This document shows positions 10,201 through 16,967 of a stretch of DNA of 64,000 bases, piece by piece. Below the pieces are notes generated by a model. It had not been told where the DNA came from, searched no databases, and saw only the letters and a list, made by a program, of their open reading frames with translations. The stretch spans positions 1-64,000 of the forward strand of contig JAIRVB010000024.1 in assembly GCA_031254105.1 (NCBI GenBank), read 5' to 3'. Each line of letters begins with the position of its first letter. The first letter of the stretch is position 1. The position numbers were made by a program, and so were the translations under genes. Source of the DNA: Chitinispirillales bacterium. Lineage in GTDB: Bacteria > Fibrobacterota > Chitinivibrionia > Chitinivibrionales > Chitinispirillaceae.

Positions 10201-11352
10201 GGTTTTGACATTGTAGGAAACATTATTCACCCATCTCGCGTCCCACGTTGAGCCGGTTTCGTATATCGCCGGATAATACGCCGCCGGCATGGCCTGCGCG
10301 GGGAAGTCCATTTCCGCGCTTGCCGGCTGCATGCGCCTGCTGCTGTTAAGACCCCTGTTATAGGCGATATTCTCATATGCCCAGTTTCTATCGCACCCGG
10401 ACTCGTTGAAAAAAAGGCAATAGGTATTGTGGGCTATATTTCTCAGCATGGTAAAATCGCCTACACAGACATCGAGCCATACCGTCCTGCCGTCCTCCGA
10501 ACCTCCGTTGTAGTTGAAAGCAAACACGTTATGCCTGTTGCCTTCAAATCTGCCGCCCAATGTGGACGCCGTCGATTCGTTCTTCCGTTTAACGCCGATA
10601 ATCGTGTTCTCTGTTATGATGTTATCTCGGGCGCCGCCGTTGTAACTTAAAACTTCGCCGTATATGCTATTGAAATAATTATTGCGGACAACGTTGTGAG
10701 TCCCGTCGATGGGTATTATTATACCGCCGGATCTCAGCCCGGGGATCCAGGCTGATTTCCCATCCGGTTGGCAGCCTAAATTTTCGAACCGGTTGTTGAT
10801 GACGACATTCCCGTCACCGTTTATATAGATGGTGTTGCGCGAGTATTTGTAGTCTTTGAAATTAAATCCTTCAATCCAAACATAATTGCGGCTACCCAAG
10901 TTAAAAACGTCAGTCTGGTCGCCTACTCCCGTACTTGAATATTCCGCATCGGTGGTGATCGTCGTCCCGTTGCTTCGCCTGCCTGAATGTCTTATTACTA
11001 CATTTTCATAAACCGTCCTGCCTTGGGACGTGTAGGTTTCCGGCCTGAACACGATATATCCGTTCGCTGTTCCCGACACTCTCGGCACTATGTTTGCTTC
11101 CTCGTAAACTACCTCGGCTCCGTTTCGTCCGCCTCTCACAATAACTGTGGTGTTGCTTTGCAGTTGCGTCGCTCCGGCAGCTCCTCCAATTGTTTTGAAA
11201 GGGCTGGCCGAAGATCCGTTCTCCGTGGCGCTAGTGCTGTTTTTGTCAACATAGATTACATTCTGGGCATGAACGATGTTCATTCCGAAGACGAGTACCG
11301 ATATGAGGAGAAGGCTGCGTCCCCGCCAGCAACACGACTGTAGATTTTTCAT
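7252..11352 (-). CDS. giant secreted multidomain protein with C-terminal sorting-type domain
   Basis: 1366 aa from the ATG at 11350-11352. I prefer this start to the upstream one at 11430 because GAAAGGAAGAG lies just before it and a signal peptide begins there (MKNLQSCCWRGRSLLLISVL..., cleavage near AQ30). Domains in order: right-handed parallel beta-helix with Asn-rich turns (about 31-540, pectate-lyase or NosD-like fold), a Calx-beta-like segment (about 605-710), an InlB-repeat-like segment containing 'GFTFAGWETG' (about 715-800), a bacterial Ig-like Big_2 domain with 'VIWVSTNPRIATV' (about 815-900), a ricin-B-like trefoil (about 910-1047), an F5/8-type carbohydrate-binding-like domain (about 1075-1228), and a final 'FTFGPNP...GRPVAEGTYLLRG' domain (about 1268-1366). 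The last resembles FlgD-Ig/type IX-type C-terminal domains. Likely a surface or secreted polysaccharide-active or adhesive protein; no catalytic residues can be assigned. It is flanked by IS1380 remnants. Confidence 0.85.
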   Translation of the reverse strand: MKNLQSCCWRGRSLLLISVLVFGMNIVHAQNVIYVDKNSTSATENGSSASPFKTIGGAAGATQLQSNTTVIVRGGRNGAEVVYEEANIVPRVSGTANGYIVFRPETYTSQGRTVYENVVIRHSGRRSNGTTITTDAEYSSTGVGDQTDVFNLGSRNYVWIEGFNFKDYKYSRNTIYINGDGNVVINNRFENLGCQPDGKSAWIPGLRSGGIIIPIDGTHNVVRNNYFNSIYGEVLSYNGGARDNIITENTIIGVKRKNESTASTLGGRFEGNRHNVFAFNYNGGSEDGRTVWLDVCVGDFTMLRNIAHNTYCLFFNESGCDRNWAYENIAYNRGLNSSRRMQPASAEMDFPAQAMPAAYYPAIYETGSTWDARWVNNVSYNVKTGFILGPSWRDETRNNIAYEDASNTRPPNDAAPGWELNGWDTDALGFVVNENSLIGYRSRFGYNVRGGGPQVIRNNLWYSTKKANFVRYMEPTQNAISVAELNAQISGSDLAVPPGFVGVNASTGAFDFRLSPTSPARGTGDNGVNRGAYAIYEPGVDYDIQDRGQGLYDVGYNGTLGPIADVHASFAQLNSPGPGTNFLNGTPGSETNHFDPHRPLLKAGDIVNLEVKLNKPATKAMSFKVEPVAGDAWMQGHPRAKFPDFRFPNGQTVTFGVNEQTKTVRIEILKGNPQHKLDQLLALRIQPVAGSTVFQEVGAMNMHLIKIRRVEKYTVTITHADGILGKSVVREYIPNKEGFPTPPQGHHPFSISAKPIPGFTFAGWETGQHEVKVRLADRNSANTTLLDDKLERHVSIRAKWTPNPEANEGTVSPPAVTAISSIPGTLTLTAGATQTLSPTIQPSGRTVHDVIWVSTNPRIATVTVSDDGTVTVTALSSGTATIRGKAVRNHNVVANCVVTVNGTMTTPTPEMRTEGGFYTIRNVDNGRYMEAVGANVEVKQGQDGFSPDTKWRLSQASPNYYYIRIAEGENTALYMSVPNPNNDANIGLEGYTGTDNQQFKFVQVSGDMYLIRTRITNDASCVDAAASGNILQWVSNGGLNQYWIVEFHPDPDVLLTPDSDSYFGTDETNIAAVNGQEAKSLNIVNHPYTDNIFGTWGWNNGGYSWGGDYDYKRTFDGNNGTYFDGPPQGHVGVELKAPYAVKRVVYRPRAANFVNRLNGAKLQGSPDGTSYVDILTLDCSALDTYTKVWEGNQSGGWTANAGKKYKYYRLTANGTAELNISILELYALIDTSGGDVTSVLERDRTVPPIVTEEDAAVIAPVRAVSSEFTFGPNPVMMSSGKAALYRVGNRVNNGTLRIYNANGNFIRKINITDNAAIGTITRRIVGEWDLRDGKGRPVAEGTYLLRGTVKTVDGKRERVSVIIGVR

Positions 11353-11474
11353 AGCTCTTCCTTTCCTGATTTTATTATACATAAAAACACCTCCATAAAA
11401 AGGGTTGTTTAAAATTACAATCCATACCAAAACGTATGGGTATATACAATATGATATATTCCACTATGACGACC

Positions 11475-11803
11475 CGACTTTTACAGTTTAAAAAGTAAAA
11501 AAGTCTCTAACGTGTTGATTTTATTGATATTATAAACATTTTTTTGTGACAGATGAAGTTATGCTAAAGCGACTTTTTAATAAAAAATTCAATAATTCCT
11601 ATTGCATGTAAATGTTTTAGCAATTTAGTACCAAATAGTTTTTGACTAATCTCATAGTTCTTTGTCTTTGTAAGCAATTCGAACAAGCGCTTTTTTATAA
11701 TATAACATAATGTTAGCATAACGTCAACAAAAAAGATTTTTAGATAAAACCCCTTTGTTTACAATGTTTTTGTAACAAATTGCATTATGAAACTGTAAAA
11801 GTC
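11475..11803. mobile_element. about 330-bp relic with 14-bp inverted termini
   Basis: GACTTTTACAGTTT at 11475-11488 is the exact inverted complement of AAACTGTAAAAGTC near 11789-11803. Outside both ends lies a direct repeat TATATTCCACTATGACGA (around 11454-11472 and 11813-11830). The interior contains the end of a transposase-like frame on the minus strand (separate entry). I read this as an internally deleted insertion sequence. Confidence 0.6.
11564..11750 (-). pseudogene. C-terminal fragment of a DDE transposase (IS4 superfamily-like)
   Basis: An open minus-strand frame without a start codon reads 'GFYLKIFFVDVMLTLCYIIKK', 'RLFELLTKTKNYEISQKLFG' and 'TKLLKHLHAIGIIEF' to a TAG at 11564-11566. 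The pattern of a hydrophobic 'G..F..F..L...Y.I...L' helix, then 'LS..KLL..L..I' near the C-terminus, is typical of the last helices of IS1634/IS4-type transposases. The catalytic part is missing. Family assignment is by pattern only. Confidence 0.45.
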
Positions 11804-11845
11804 AGGATATAATATATTCCACTATGACGATTGACGATTACTAAA

Positions 11846-12335
11846 CCCAAATTGTCCATTAGAACATTCGCTTTAGGTGAATATCATCATTTTCTAATGG
11901 TGTCCATTAGCATAATACATGGATACAGATATACCTGCTACACTACAAATCTTACATTGGGAGCGTTGGAAGTATGGAGATTATATCGCGGGCGGGCAAA
12001 CTGCGAAAACAGAATCAAAGAACTGAAATATGACTATGGCTTAGACAAACTAAATCAAGCCGGTTTTAATGGGACAGAAGCTTCATTGGTTTTAATGACA
12101 ATTGCATACAATCTGATGAGTCTGTTCCGTCAAGTGATTATGGGAGATAAAATCAAACAACGGTTATCAACATTGAGACACAAATTTCTTGCGATTCCGT
12201 CTTTGATAGAAAAAAGTACTCAAAAAACAGTGGTAAAAATGGCGCTGCAAATGCGACGACGATCATGGATACGAAAACTATGGGATAATTCAATGGGAAT
12301 AGGAGCGTACAAATATGCCTAATGGACAATTTGGG
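11846..12335 (+). mobile_element. internally deleted IS1380-family insertion sequence
   Basis: The terminal inverted repeats are CCCAAATTGTCCATTAG at 11846-11862 and its complement at 12319-12335. Intact IS1380 elements are about 1.6-1.7 kb, and this one is 490 bp. About 75 bp of left-end non-coding sequence is followed directly by the transposase C-terminus. The right flank is ATTAT (12336-12340), while the left flank CTAAA does not match, so this copy has been rearranged. Confidence 0.8.
11921..12322 (+). pseudogene. IS1380-family transposase, C-terminal fragment
   Basis: About 133 residues beginning near 'YRYTCYTTNL'. They contain the diagnostic DDE_Tnp_1 motif 'WRLYRGRANCENRIKELK', in which the Glu of 'CENRIKE' is the third catalytic acid, followed by 'YNLMSLFR' and a basic tail 'MRRRSWIRKLWDN'. 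The two catalytic Asp residues and about two thirds of the protein are gone. An ATG at 11831 is in frame but lies outside the element, so the apparent 163-residue reading frame runs through the non-coding IS end and is not a real gene. Confidence 0.8.
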
Positions 12336-12734
12336 ATTATTTGAGTTTAAGCGCCGTATGAAATCTTTGAAGTTTTTCCGGTAGTTATTTCAATGTCATA
12401 AAAAAATTATCCACTTCCTTCTTGATTAAACCCTAAACCGCTTAAAAAGCCACTTATATACCGAAAGTTTTTTGTCTCGCAGTAGATATTTTATTGCGTA
12501 TTCAAAATAAATAATCCCCGTTGGTGGCTGCGCTTTTTGGCATTCTTTCTTTTCCATGGACTTTCTTTCCCTATACGTTGAATTCTTTCATCTGTCATCA
12601 GGAAAATAAATTGTGCCTTGAATAATAAACTAAACAAGCAATAATTGATAATTAACGAAAATATTGCGTTCTCTCCGCCCATAAGCTATATTCTCTAAAT
12701 TGTCTTGAAAGTTTTTGTTGTAAAAGGCCTTTGC
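12336..12734. other. 399-bp intergenic stretch upstream of tRNA-Gln
   Basis: No supported gene. A minus-strand 63-residue frame (12491-12682) contains 'MTDERIQRIGKESPWKRKNAKKR', which has the feel of a transposase scrap, but I cannot place it. The promoter of the tRNA-Gln and ribosomal cluster should lie in the last 60 bases; I see no convincing -35/-10 pair. Confidence 0.4.
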
Positions 12735-12809
12735 TGGGGTATCGGCAAGCGGTAAGCCACGTGGTTTTGGTCCATGTATTCGGAGGTTCGAATCCTTCTA
12801 CCCCAGCCA
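12735..12809 (+). tRNA. tRNA-Gln (TTG)
   Basis: 75 nt including an encoded CCA. The acceptor stem TGGGGTA pairs with TACCCCA, followed by discriminator G and CCA. The D-arm is GGC/GCC around AAGCGGTAA. The anticodon stem CGTGG/CCATG encloses the loop TTTTGGT, giving anticodon TTG. The T-arm GGAGG/CCTTC encloses TTCGAAT. It lies 56 bp before rplY and may be cotranscribed with it. Confidence 0.95.
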
Positions 12810-12865
12810 TTTTACGCGATAGATAACTTTTTAATATAAACGCGTTTGTCCGAGGAGGTCATGCT

Positions 12866-13501
12866 TTGGAAATTGTAAAGTTGCAGGCACGTGAGCGGGA
12901 AGGTACGGGAAAATCTTATACCCGCAAAACACGCGCGCAAGGTTGGATTCCTGCTGTGTATTATGGTCACGACCGTGAACCGAAGAAGATAGAAGTCTTT
13001 CACAAAGATTTCGCCGCTATAGTGAGGGGCAGAAAAACTAACCATCTTATGGATTTAGGATTGGCTGCCGATTCTATCGCTGTTATCCGCGAGGTTCAGC
13101 GCCATGTTCTTAAGGACAGCATCTTCTTTAACATCGATTTCATGCATATCAATATGAACGAAAAAGTTACTGTTGATGTGCCGCTTATTTTTCAGGGAGT
13201 ATCTGTCGGCGTTAAGGATGACAACGGCGTTCTCAGCCATCCGCACAAAACTGTAAAGGTTGAATGTCTGCCTGCCGATATTCCGGATTCTATAGCTATC
13301 GACGTTTCAAAGCTTAAAATCGGCGATTCAATTCATGTGCGTGATATTTCGATCCCGAATCTTACTTTTAAATTCGCGCCTGAAGAGGCGCTTGCATCGG
13401 TTACTCACCCCATACGTGAAGTAGCCGCCGAAAAGAGCGCTGAGGAAGCGGCAGCGCCTGCGGTTGCTCCTAAGGGTAAAGCCGCGAAACCGGCAAAGTG
13501 A
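12866..13501 (+). CDS. rplY: 50S ribosomal protein L25 (CTC form)
   Basis: 211 aa. Binds 5S rRNA in the large subunit. The N-terminal L25 domain starts 'REREGTGKSYTRKTRAQGWIPAVYYG' and is followed by the CTC-type beta domain ('NEKVTVDVPLIFQG...') and an Ala/Lys-rich tail. The start is TTG at 12866, with GAGGAGG at 12852-12858 about 7 nt upstream. The ATG at 12861 is out of frame and stops after a few codons. The stop overlaps the GTG start of pth. Confidence 0.93.
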   Translation: MEIVKLQAREREGTGKSYTRKTRAQGWIPAVYYGHDREPKKIEVFHKDFAAIVRGRKTNHLMDLGLAADSIAVIREVQRHVLKDSIFFNIDFMHINMNEKVTVDVPLIFQGVSVGVKDDNGVLSHPHKTVKVECLPADIPDSIAIDVSKLKIGDSIHVRDISIPNLTFKFAPEEALASVTHPIREVAAEKSAEEAAAPAVAPKGKAAKPAK

Positions 13502-14121
13502 TTTTTAGTAAGATTTTCGGACGATTCTTTGAAAAAAAACGGCTTCAGCCTGATGTCAAGCCTGAAGTTTTGATTTTCGGGCTTGGTAATCCTGGTGAGA
13601 AGTATAGCGGTACCCGTCACAATGTTGGATTTTGCGTTGTTGACGAATTAGCGGAATCTTCAGACGCGTCTGAGCCGCTGAGTTGCTGTGAGTCGGAAAT
13701 CCGTACTGTCGCGCTAAAGAACGGTAAAACTATCGCTCTTGTTAAGCCTTTGACTTATATGAATCTTTCAGGCGGCGCGGTATCCGCGTGCACGCGTAAA
13801 TATGGACTGAACAGCGGGCAGTGTCTGGTTATTGTTGACGACTTTAACATCGCGCTGGGAAAGATTCGTTTTCGTAAAGATGGGTCTCACGGCGGACACA
13901 ATGGTTTGCGTTCCATAGCGGAGTCTGTTGGTACGGATTTTCCGCGGCTGCGTGTTGGAATAGGGCCTTTGCCGCAAGGGGTCAGTATAATAGATTTTGT
14001 TTTAGGCCGTTTTGAGAAGCATGAACAGGGCAAAGTGCGTGAGGTGGTAAAGACTTGCGCGGAAGCGGTAATTTTCGCTCTTGAAAGCGGCATTGAAACC
14101 GCAATGAATAAATACAATTAA
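13498..14121 (+). CDS. pth: peptidyl-tRNA hydrolase
   Basis: 207 aa. Releases peptides from prematurely dropped peptidyl-tRNA in the cytoplasm. Key residues are Asn31 and the catalytic His41 in 'GLGNPGEKYSGTRHNVG', Asp114 in 'IVDDFNIALGKIRFR', and 'GGHNGLRS' for substrate binding. About 22 residues precede the usual start of the enzyme, a small N-terminal extension (FSKIFGRFFEKKRLQPDV). The GTG start overlaps the rplY stop by 4 bp, which implies translational coupling. The rplY-pth order is common in bacteria. Confidence 0.93.
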   Translation: MIFSKIFGRFFEKKRLQPDVKPEVLIFGLGNPGEKYSGTRHNVGFCVVDELAESSDASEPLSCCESEIRTVALKNGKTIALVKPLTYMNLSGGAVSACTRKYGLNSGQCLVIVDDFNIALGKIRFRKDGSHGGHNGLRSIAESVGTDFPRLRVGIGPLPQGVSIIDFVLGRFEKHEQGKVREVVKTCAEAVIFALESGIETAMNKYN

Positions 14122-14173
14122 AAGCATGAAATATGAAATTAATCTTGCATACGTATACTAACTAACTAAAAAA

Positions 14174-14216
14174 CCTGCTTGCGGCGCGACTGCTGCCGTA
14201 AGCCTGAGACCACAGG
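14174..14216 (+). promoter_or_regulatory. candidate S6:S18 autoregulatory leader of rpsF
   Basis: Just before rpsF the stem CTTGCGGC (14178-14185) pairs with GCCGTAAG (14195-14202), and an outer CCTG (14174-14177) can pair with CAGG (14213-14216), which is part of the ribosome-binding site. A conserved CCG-bearing hairpin masking the rpsF start is what the known S6:S18 mRNA leader looks like. Assignment is by position and shape only. Confidence 0.45.
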
Positions 14217-14228
14217 AGGCAGTGAACG

Positions 14229-14615
14229 GTGATTCGACCTTACGAAACAGTTGTTGTGTTTGATGGAAGTCTTCCGGAAGACACTATCCAGAAGGAACAG
14301 AAGCAGCTTGAGGAGTTCTTCAAGAGCAATTCGGAATTTGAAAAGAGTGATGTGTGGGGCAAGCGCAGCCTTGCCTATACTATCAATAAGAAGAAGACCG
14401 GACATTATGTAGTGTTCTACTACAAGGCTGAAGGCGCTGTTCCGGGCGCGTTTGAAAAGCATATTAAGCTGAATGAGAATATTTTGCGTCATCTGTCAGT
14501 TGTCAGAGATCTGAAAAACGATGCCGCCCGCGAAGCGTTGGCTGCGCGCAAGGAAAAAATAGATGTAGAAAAACCGGAAATTGACGAAGACGAAGATTTC
14601 CGCGGCCGGGATTAA
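14229..14615 (+). CDS. rpsF: 30S ribosomal protein S6
   Basis: 128 aa. Binds the 30S platform together with S18. The opening 'IRPYETVVVFDGSLPEDTIQ' and 'DVWGKRSLAYTINKKKTGHYVVFYY' are classic S6. The acidic C-terminal tail (KPEIDEDEDFRGRD) is a family feature. GTG start, with AGGAGG 10 nt upstream. In many bacteria ssb lies between rpsF and rpsR; here it is absent and the 77-bp gap is empty. Confidence 0.95.
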   Translation: MIRPYETVVVFDGSLPEDTIQKEQKQLEEFFKSNSEFEKSDVWGKRSLAYTINKKKTGHYVVFYYKAEGAVPGAFEKHIKLNENILRHLSVVRDLKNDAAREALAARKEKIDVEKPEIDEDEDFRGRD

Positions 14616-14691
14616 GCGGCTTTCAACAGAGTATATAGACATTCAGCAGAGACAGATATATCCTGTCTTTAAAAAATAGGAGACAAATACA

Positions 14692-14922
14692 ATGGGTTTT
14701 TCAAAGAGAAGAGTGAAAAAGGTTTGCTGGTTTGAGACAAATAAGGTTGAACCTGATTATAAAGATATTAAGATTATCGGCCGGTTTGTTACTGAGCGCG
14801 GTAAGATTGTGCCGCGCCGTCTTTCGGGCGTCAACGCCAAAAATCAGAGGCTTCTGGCTCTGGCTGTAAAGCGCGCCAGGCATCTTGGTCTTTTACCGTT
14901 TGTCGCTGAAAACATTAAATAG
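14692..14922 (+). CDS. rpsR: 30S ribosomal protein S18
   Basis: 76 aa. Partner of S6 on the 30S platform. The core '[42 protein letters not shown]' is diagnostic. The N-terminus '[13 protein letters not shown]' has a single Cys, not the paired Cys of zinc-type copies. ATG start with TAGGAG 8-10 nt upstream. It lies between rpsF and rplI. Confidence 0.95.
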   Translation: MGFSKRRVKKVCWFETNKVEPDYKDIKIIGRFVTERGKIVPRRLSGVNAKNQRLLALAVKRARHLGLLPFVAENIK

Positions 14923-14974
14923 GGTTGCCGCTGTAAAAGCTTGCGCACTTGTACTTAAGGAGAGCTGACTGAAT

Positions 14975-15424
14975 ATGGAAATAATACTTAAAAAAGATTA
15001 TGAGAAACTTGGCAAGGCGATGGAAATTATTACTGTCAAGGATGGATACGCGAGAAATTTTCTGATCCCCAATGATATAGCGGTTATTGCTACAGAGGGG
15101 AACAGGAATCGGGTAGCGGAAACAAAGCGCATGAACGAAAAGCGCGAAGCGAAATTTGCCGCGGATGCCCGTGAGCTCGCCAAGAAAATTGAGCAGACCC
15201 CCTGCACAATAGCTGTTAAGGTTGGCGAGGAAGAGAAGATTTTCGGTTCTGTCACATCGCAGGATATCGCCGAATTCCTCAAGAAAGAGGGCTTCAGCGT
15301 TGAAAAGCGTCAGGTGAAACTTGAGGATCCGATAAAGCAGCTTGGTGTTTATACTGTAGACATTAGTCTTTATAAGGGTGTGGACGCAAAGCTGAAAGTC
15401 TGGGTGGTCAAGGAAGAGGGTTAA
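14975..15424 (+). CDS. rplI: 50S ribosomal protein L9
   Basis: 149 aa. Binds 23S rRNA by its N-domain; the C-domain extends from the L1 stalk base. 'MEIILKKDYEKLGKAMEIITVKDGYARNFLIPNDIA' is the conserved N-domain, followed by the long connecting helix rich in Ala/Lys/Glu and the C-domain from 'GSVTSQDIAE'. ATG start with AAGGAGAG upstream. Last gene of the ribosomal cluster, followed by a strong terminator. Confidence 0.95.
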   Translation: MEIILKKDYEKLGKAMEIITVKDGYARNFLIPNDIAVIATEGNRNRVAETKRMNEKREAKFAADARELAKKIEQTPCTIAVKVGEEEKIFGSVTSQDIAEFLKKEGFSVEKRQVKLEDPIKQLGVYTVDISLYKGVDAKLKVWVVKEEG

Positions 15425-15452
15425 CACGCAGGAATTTTGGCGGGTAAGTTTT

Positions 15453-15498
15453 AGCCAGATGTCCTGATGGCTGGTTGTTAGGATGTCCGGCTTTTTTT
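15453..15498 (+). terminator. Rho-independent terminator after rplI
   Basis: The stem AGCCAGATGTCCT (15453-15465) pairs with AGGATGTCCGGCT (15480-15492), giving 12 of 13 pairs with two G-U wobbles and one mismatch. The loop is 14 nt and a run of seven T follows. Confidence 0.85.
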
Positions 15499-15727
15499 GT
15501 ATCAATATTAATGGGATATTTAGCCGCTTTATGTGGATAATCACGAAAGAAATGTATTTATCATCCTGCAAAGGCGAGGCTCCACAGCTCTTATCTTTAC
15601 GCTTTTCCGTATTCTTTACGGATTAACAGGATAGCGTAAAATCACAAAATGGGTATATAAATCAAAACAGATATATTTTTTCAATTTCTTTTATCTGACA
15701 ATTGCAAGCAATTTTAAAACGGCGCTT

Positions 15728-16585
15728 ATGAAACATCATATTACATATCTATTGTTCGTTTGCGTAACGCTAAACTGCTGCGGACAAACTACTGACAAGC
15801 AAGCGGAATCAATAGCTGTAACGGCAGTTAACAATAAAGGCGTTATTGATGAAAAAGGAATGACCTTACAAACGAGATTTAATCCGCCGGAGGGGTTTCA
15901 ACGCAAATCCGTTGACGGGAATTCGTTTGCAAGCTATTTGCGCAATCTCCCTTTAAAGCCGGCGGGAACAAAAGCGAAGTATTTTAATGGCGACATAAAA
16001 TATGATGATGTTTATGACGCTGTTGTTGATATGGATATTTCAAACAGAGATTTACAACAGTGCGCGGACGCAATTATGCGGTTACGAGGTGAATATTTTT
16101 ATTCTATCAAAGCATACGGCCAAATTTCATTTACTCTCACAAATGGTTTTGAAATGGACTACACTGAGTGGATGAAAGGCAGCAGAGTAATAGTAAATGG
16201 TAACAAAACCGTTTGGCGCAAAACAGCAGAGCCTTCAAACACGTATAAAGATTTCAGAAACTATATGGAATTTGTTTTCATTTATGCAGGCACAATTTCA
16301 TTATCAAAATCTCTGAAATCAAAAGACATTAAAAACATCGCTATCGGAGATGTTTTTATTTTAGGCGGTTCGCCCGGACACGCGGTAATTGTTGTAGATG
16401 TCGCCGAAAACAAAAACGAAGAAAAAGTTTTTTTGCTTGCGCAAAGTTATATGCCGGCGCAAGAGACGCAAATTCTAAAAAATGATAATGATGACAAACT
16501 CAGTCCATGGTATAGCGCAAACATTGTTGAATATTTATATACACCCCAATGGACGTTTGATGTTGGACAGTTAAAAACGTGGTAA
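15728..16585 (+). CDS. DUF4846 family lipoprotein
   Basis: 285 aa. The signal peptide 'MKHHITYLLFVCVTLNCCGQ' contains a lipobox with Cys17/18. The body has DUF4846 features: 'RFNPPEGFQR', 'SFASYLRNLPLKPAGTKAKYFNG', 'YDAVVDMDISNRDLQQCADAIMRLR', 'GDVFILGGSPGHAVIVVDVA' and 'LLAQSYMPAQE'. The conserved 'GSPGHA..VVD' block and a mid-protein Cys give it a papain-like look, but a catalytic function is not established. It has its own 229-bp upstream region after the rplI terminator and is followed by a broken small gene. Confidence 0.85.
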   Translation: MKHHITYLLFVCVTLNCCGQTTDKQAESIAVTAVNNKGVIDEKGMTLQTRFNPPEGFQRKSVDGNSFASYLRNLPLKPAGTKAKYFNGDIKYDDVYDAVVDMDISNRDLQQCADAIMRLRGEYFYSIKAYGQISFTLTNGFEMDYTEWMKGSRVIVNGNKTVWRKTAEPSNTYKDFRNYMEFVFIYAGTISLSKSLKSKDIKNIAIGDVFILGGSPGHAVIVVDVAENKNEEKVFLLAQSYMPAQETQILKNDNDDKLSPWYSANIVEYLYTPQWTFDVGQLKTW

Positions 16586-16590
16586 GTCAA

Positions 16591-16900
16591 ATGAGTAGAA
16601 AGAAGAAAAGAACGATTAGTAATTTTATTGACTGGGGTATTTTTTGTAATAGTCGCATCTTTAGGAGTTATTGATTTTTATAAAGAAGTAATGGAAGAGA
16701 GAACGCCGGGGAGATCACATGATGAAATACAAGAGTTCCTGAAACAATTTCCTGCTATTTAAAAAGATTCCGGTGAATTTTCAATAAACCGGAACTTTAT
16801 TAGAGTCGTGGGAAATACTTATTTTTATGGTATAAGCTGTGGATGTCGTATCGACCTGTTTTTTAGAAAAGAGACACCTGCTGGTGTTTTAGGAAAATAA
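16591..16900 (+). pseudogene. degraded small membrane-protein gene
   Basis: The ATG at 16591 opens 'MSRKKK'. After a shift of frame within the A-rich run the frame continues as 'RLVILLTGVFFVIVASLGVI' (a membrane helix) and 'DFYKEVMEERTPGRSHDEI' to an in-frame TAA at 16760-16762. It then resumes without interruption as 'KDSGEFSINRNFIRVVGNTY' and 'FFRKETPAGVLGK' to TAA at 16898-16900. One frameshift and one stop would therefore separate it from an intact protein of about 100 residues. I do not recognise the family. Confidence 0.5.
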
Positions 16901-16967
16901 TATTCAAAAAATTAGAAACTGGAACAAATAAAATTATTCTAAATAATCTACTACAGGGAGCTGAAAA

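Noticed and set aside
11353-11430. ATG at 11430 as the start of the giant secreted protein
   Set aside because: It would add 26 residues before an otherwise complete signal peptide; the ATG at 11352 has a good ribosome-binding site.
11831-11920. Non-transposase N-terminus of the 163-codon frame at the IS1380 remnant
   Set aside because: It is encoded by the IS terminal inverted repeat and non-coding end; read-through of a deleted element, not a new protein.
12861-12878. ATG at 12861 as the rplY start
   Set aside because: It is out of frame with L25 and stops within six codons; the TTG at 12866 has the correct frame and ribosome-binding distance.
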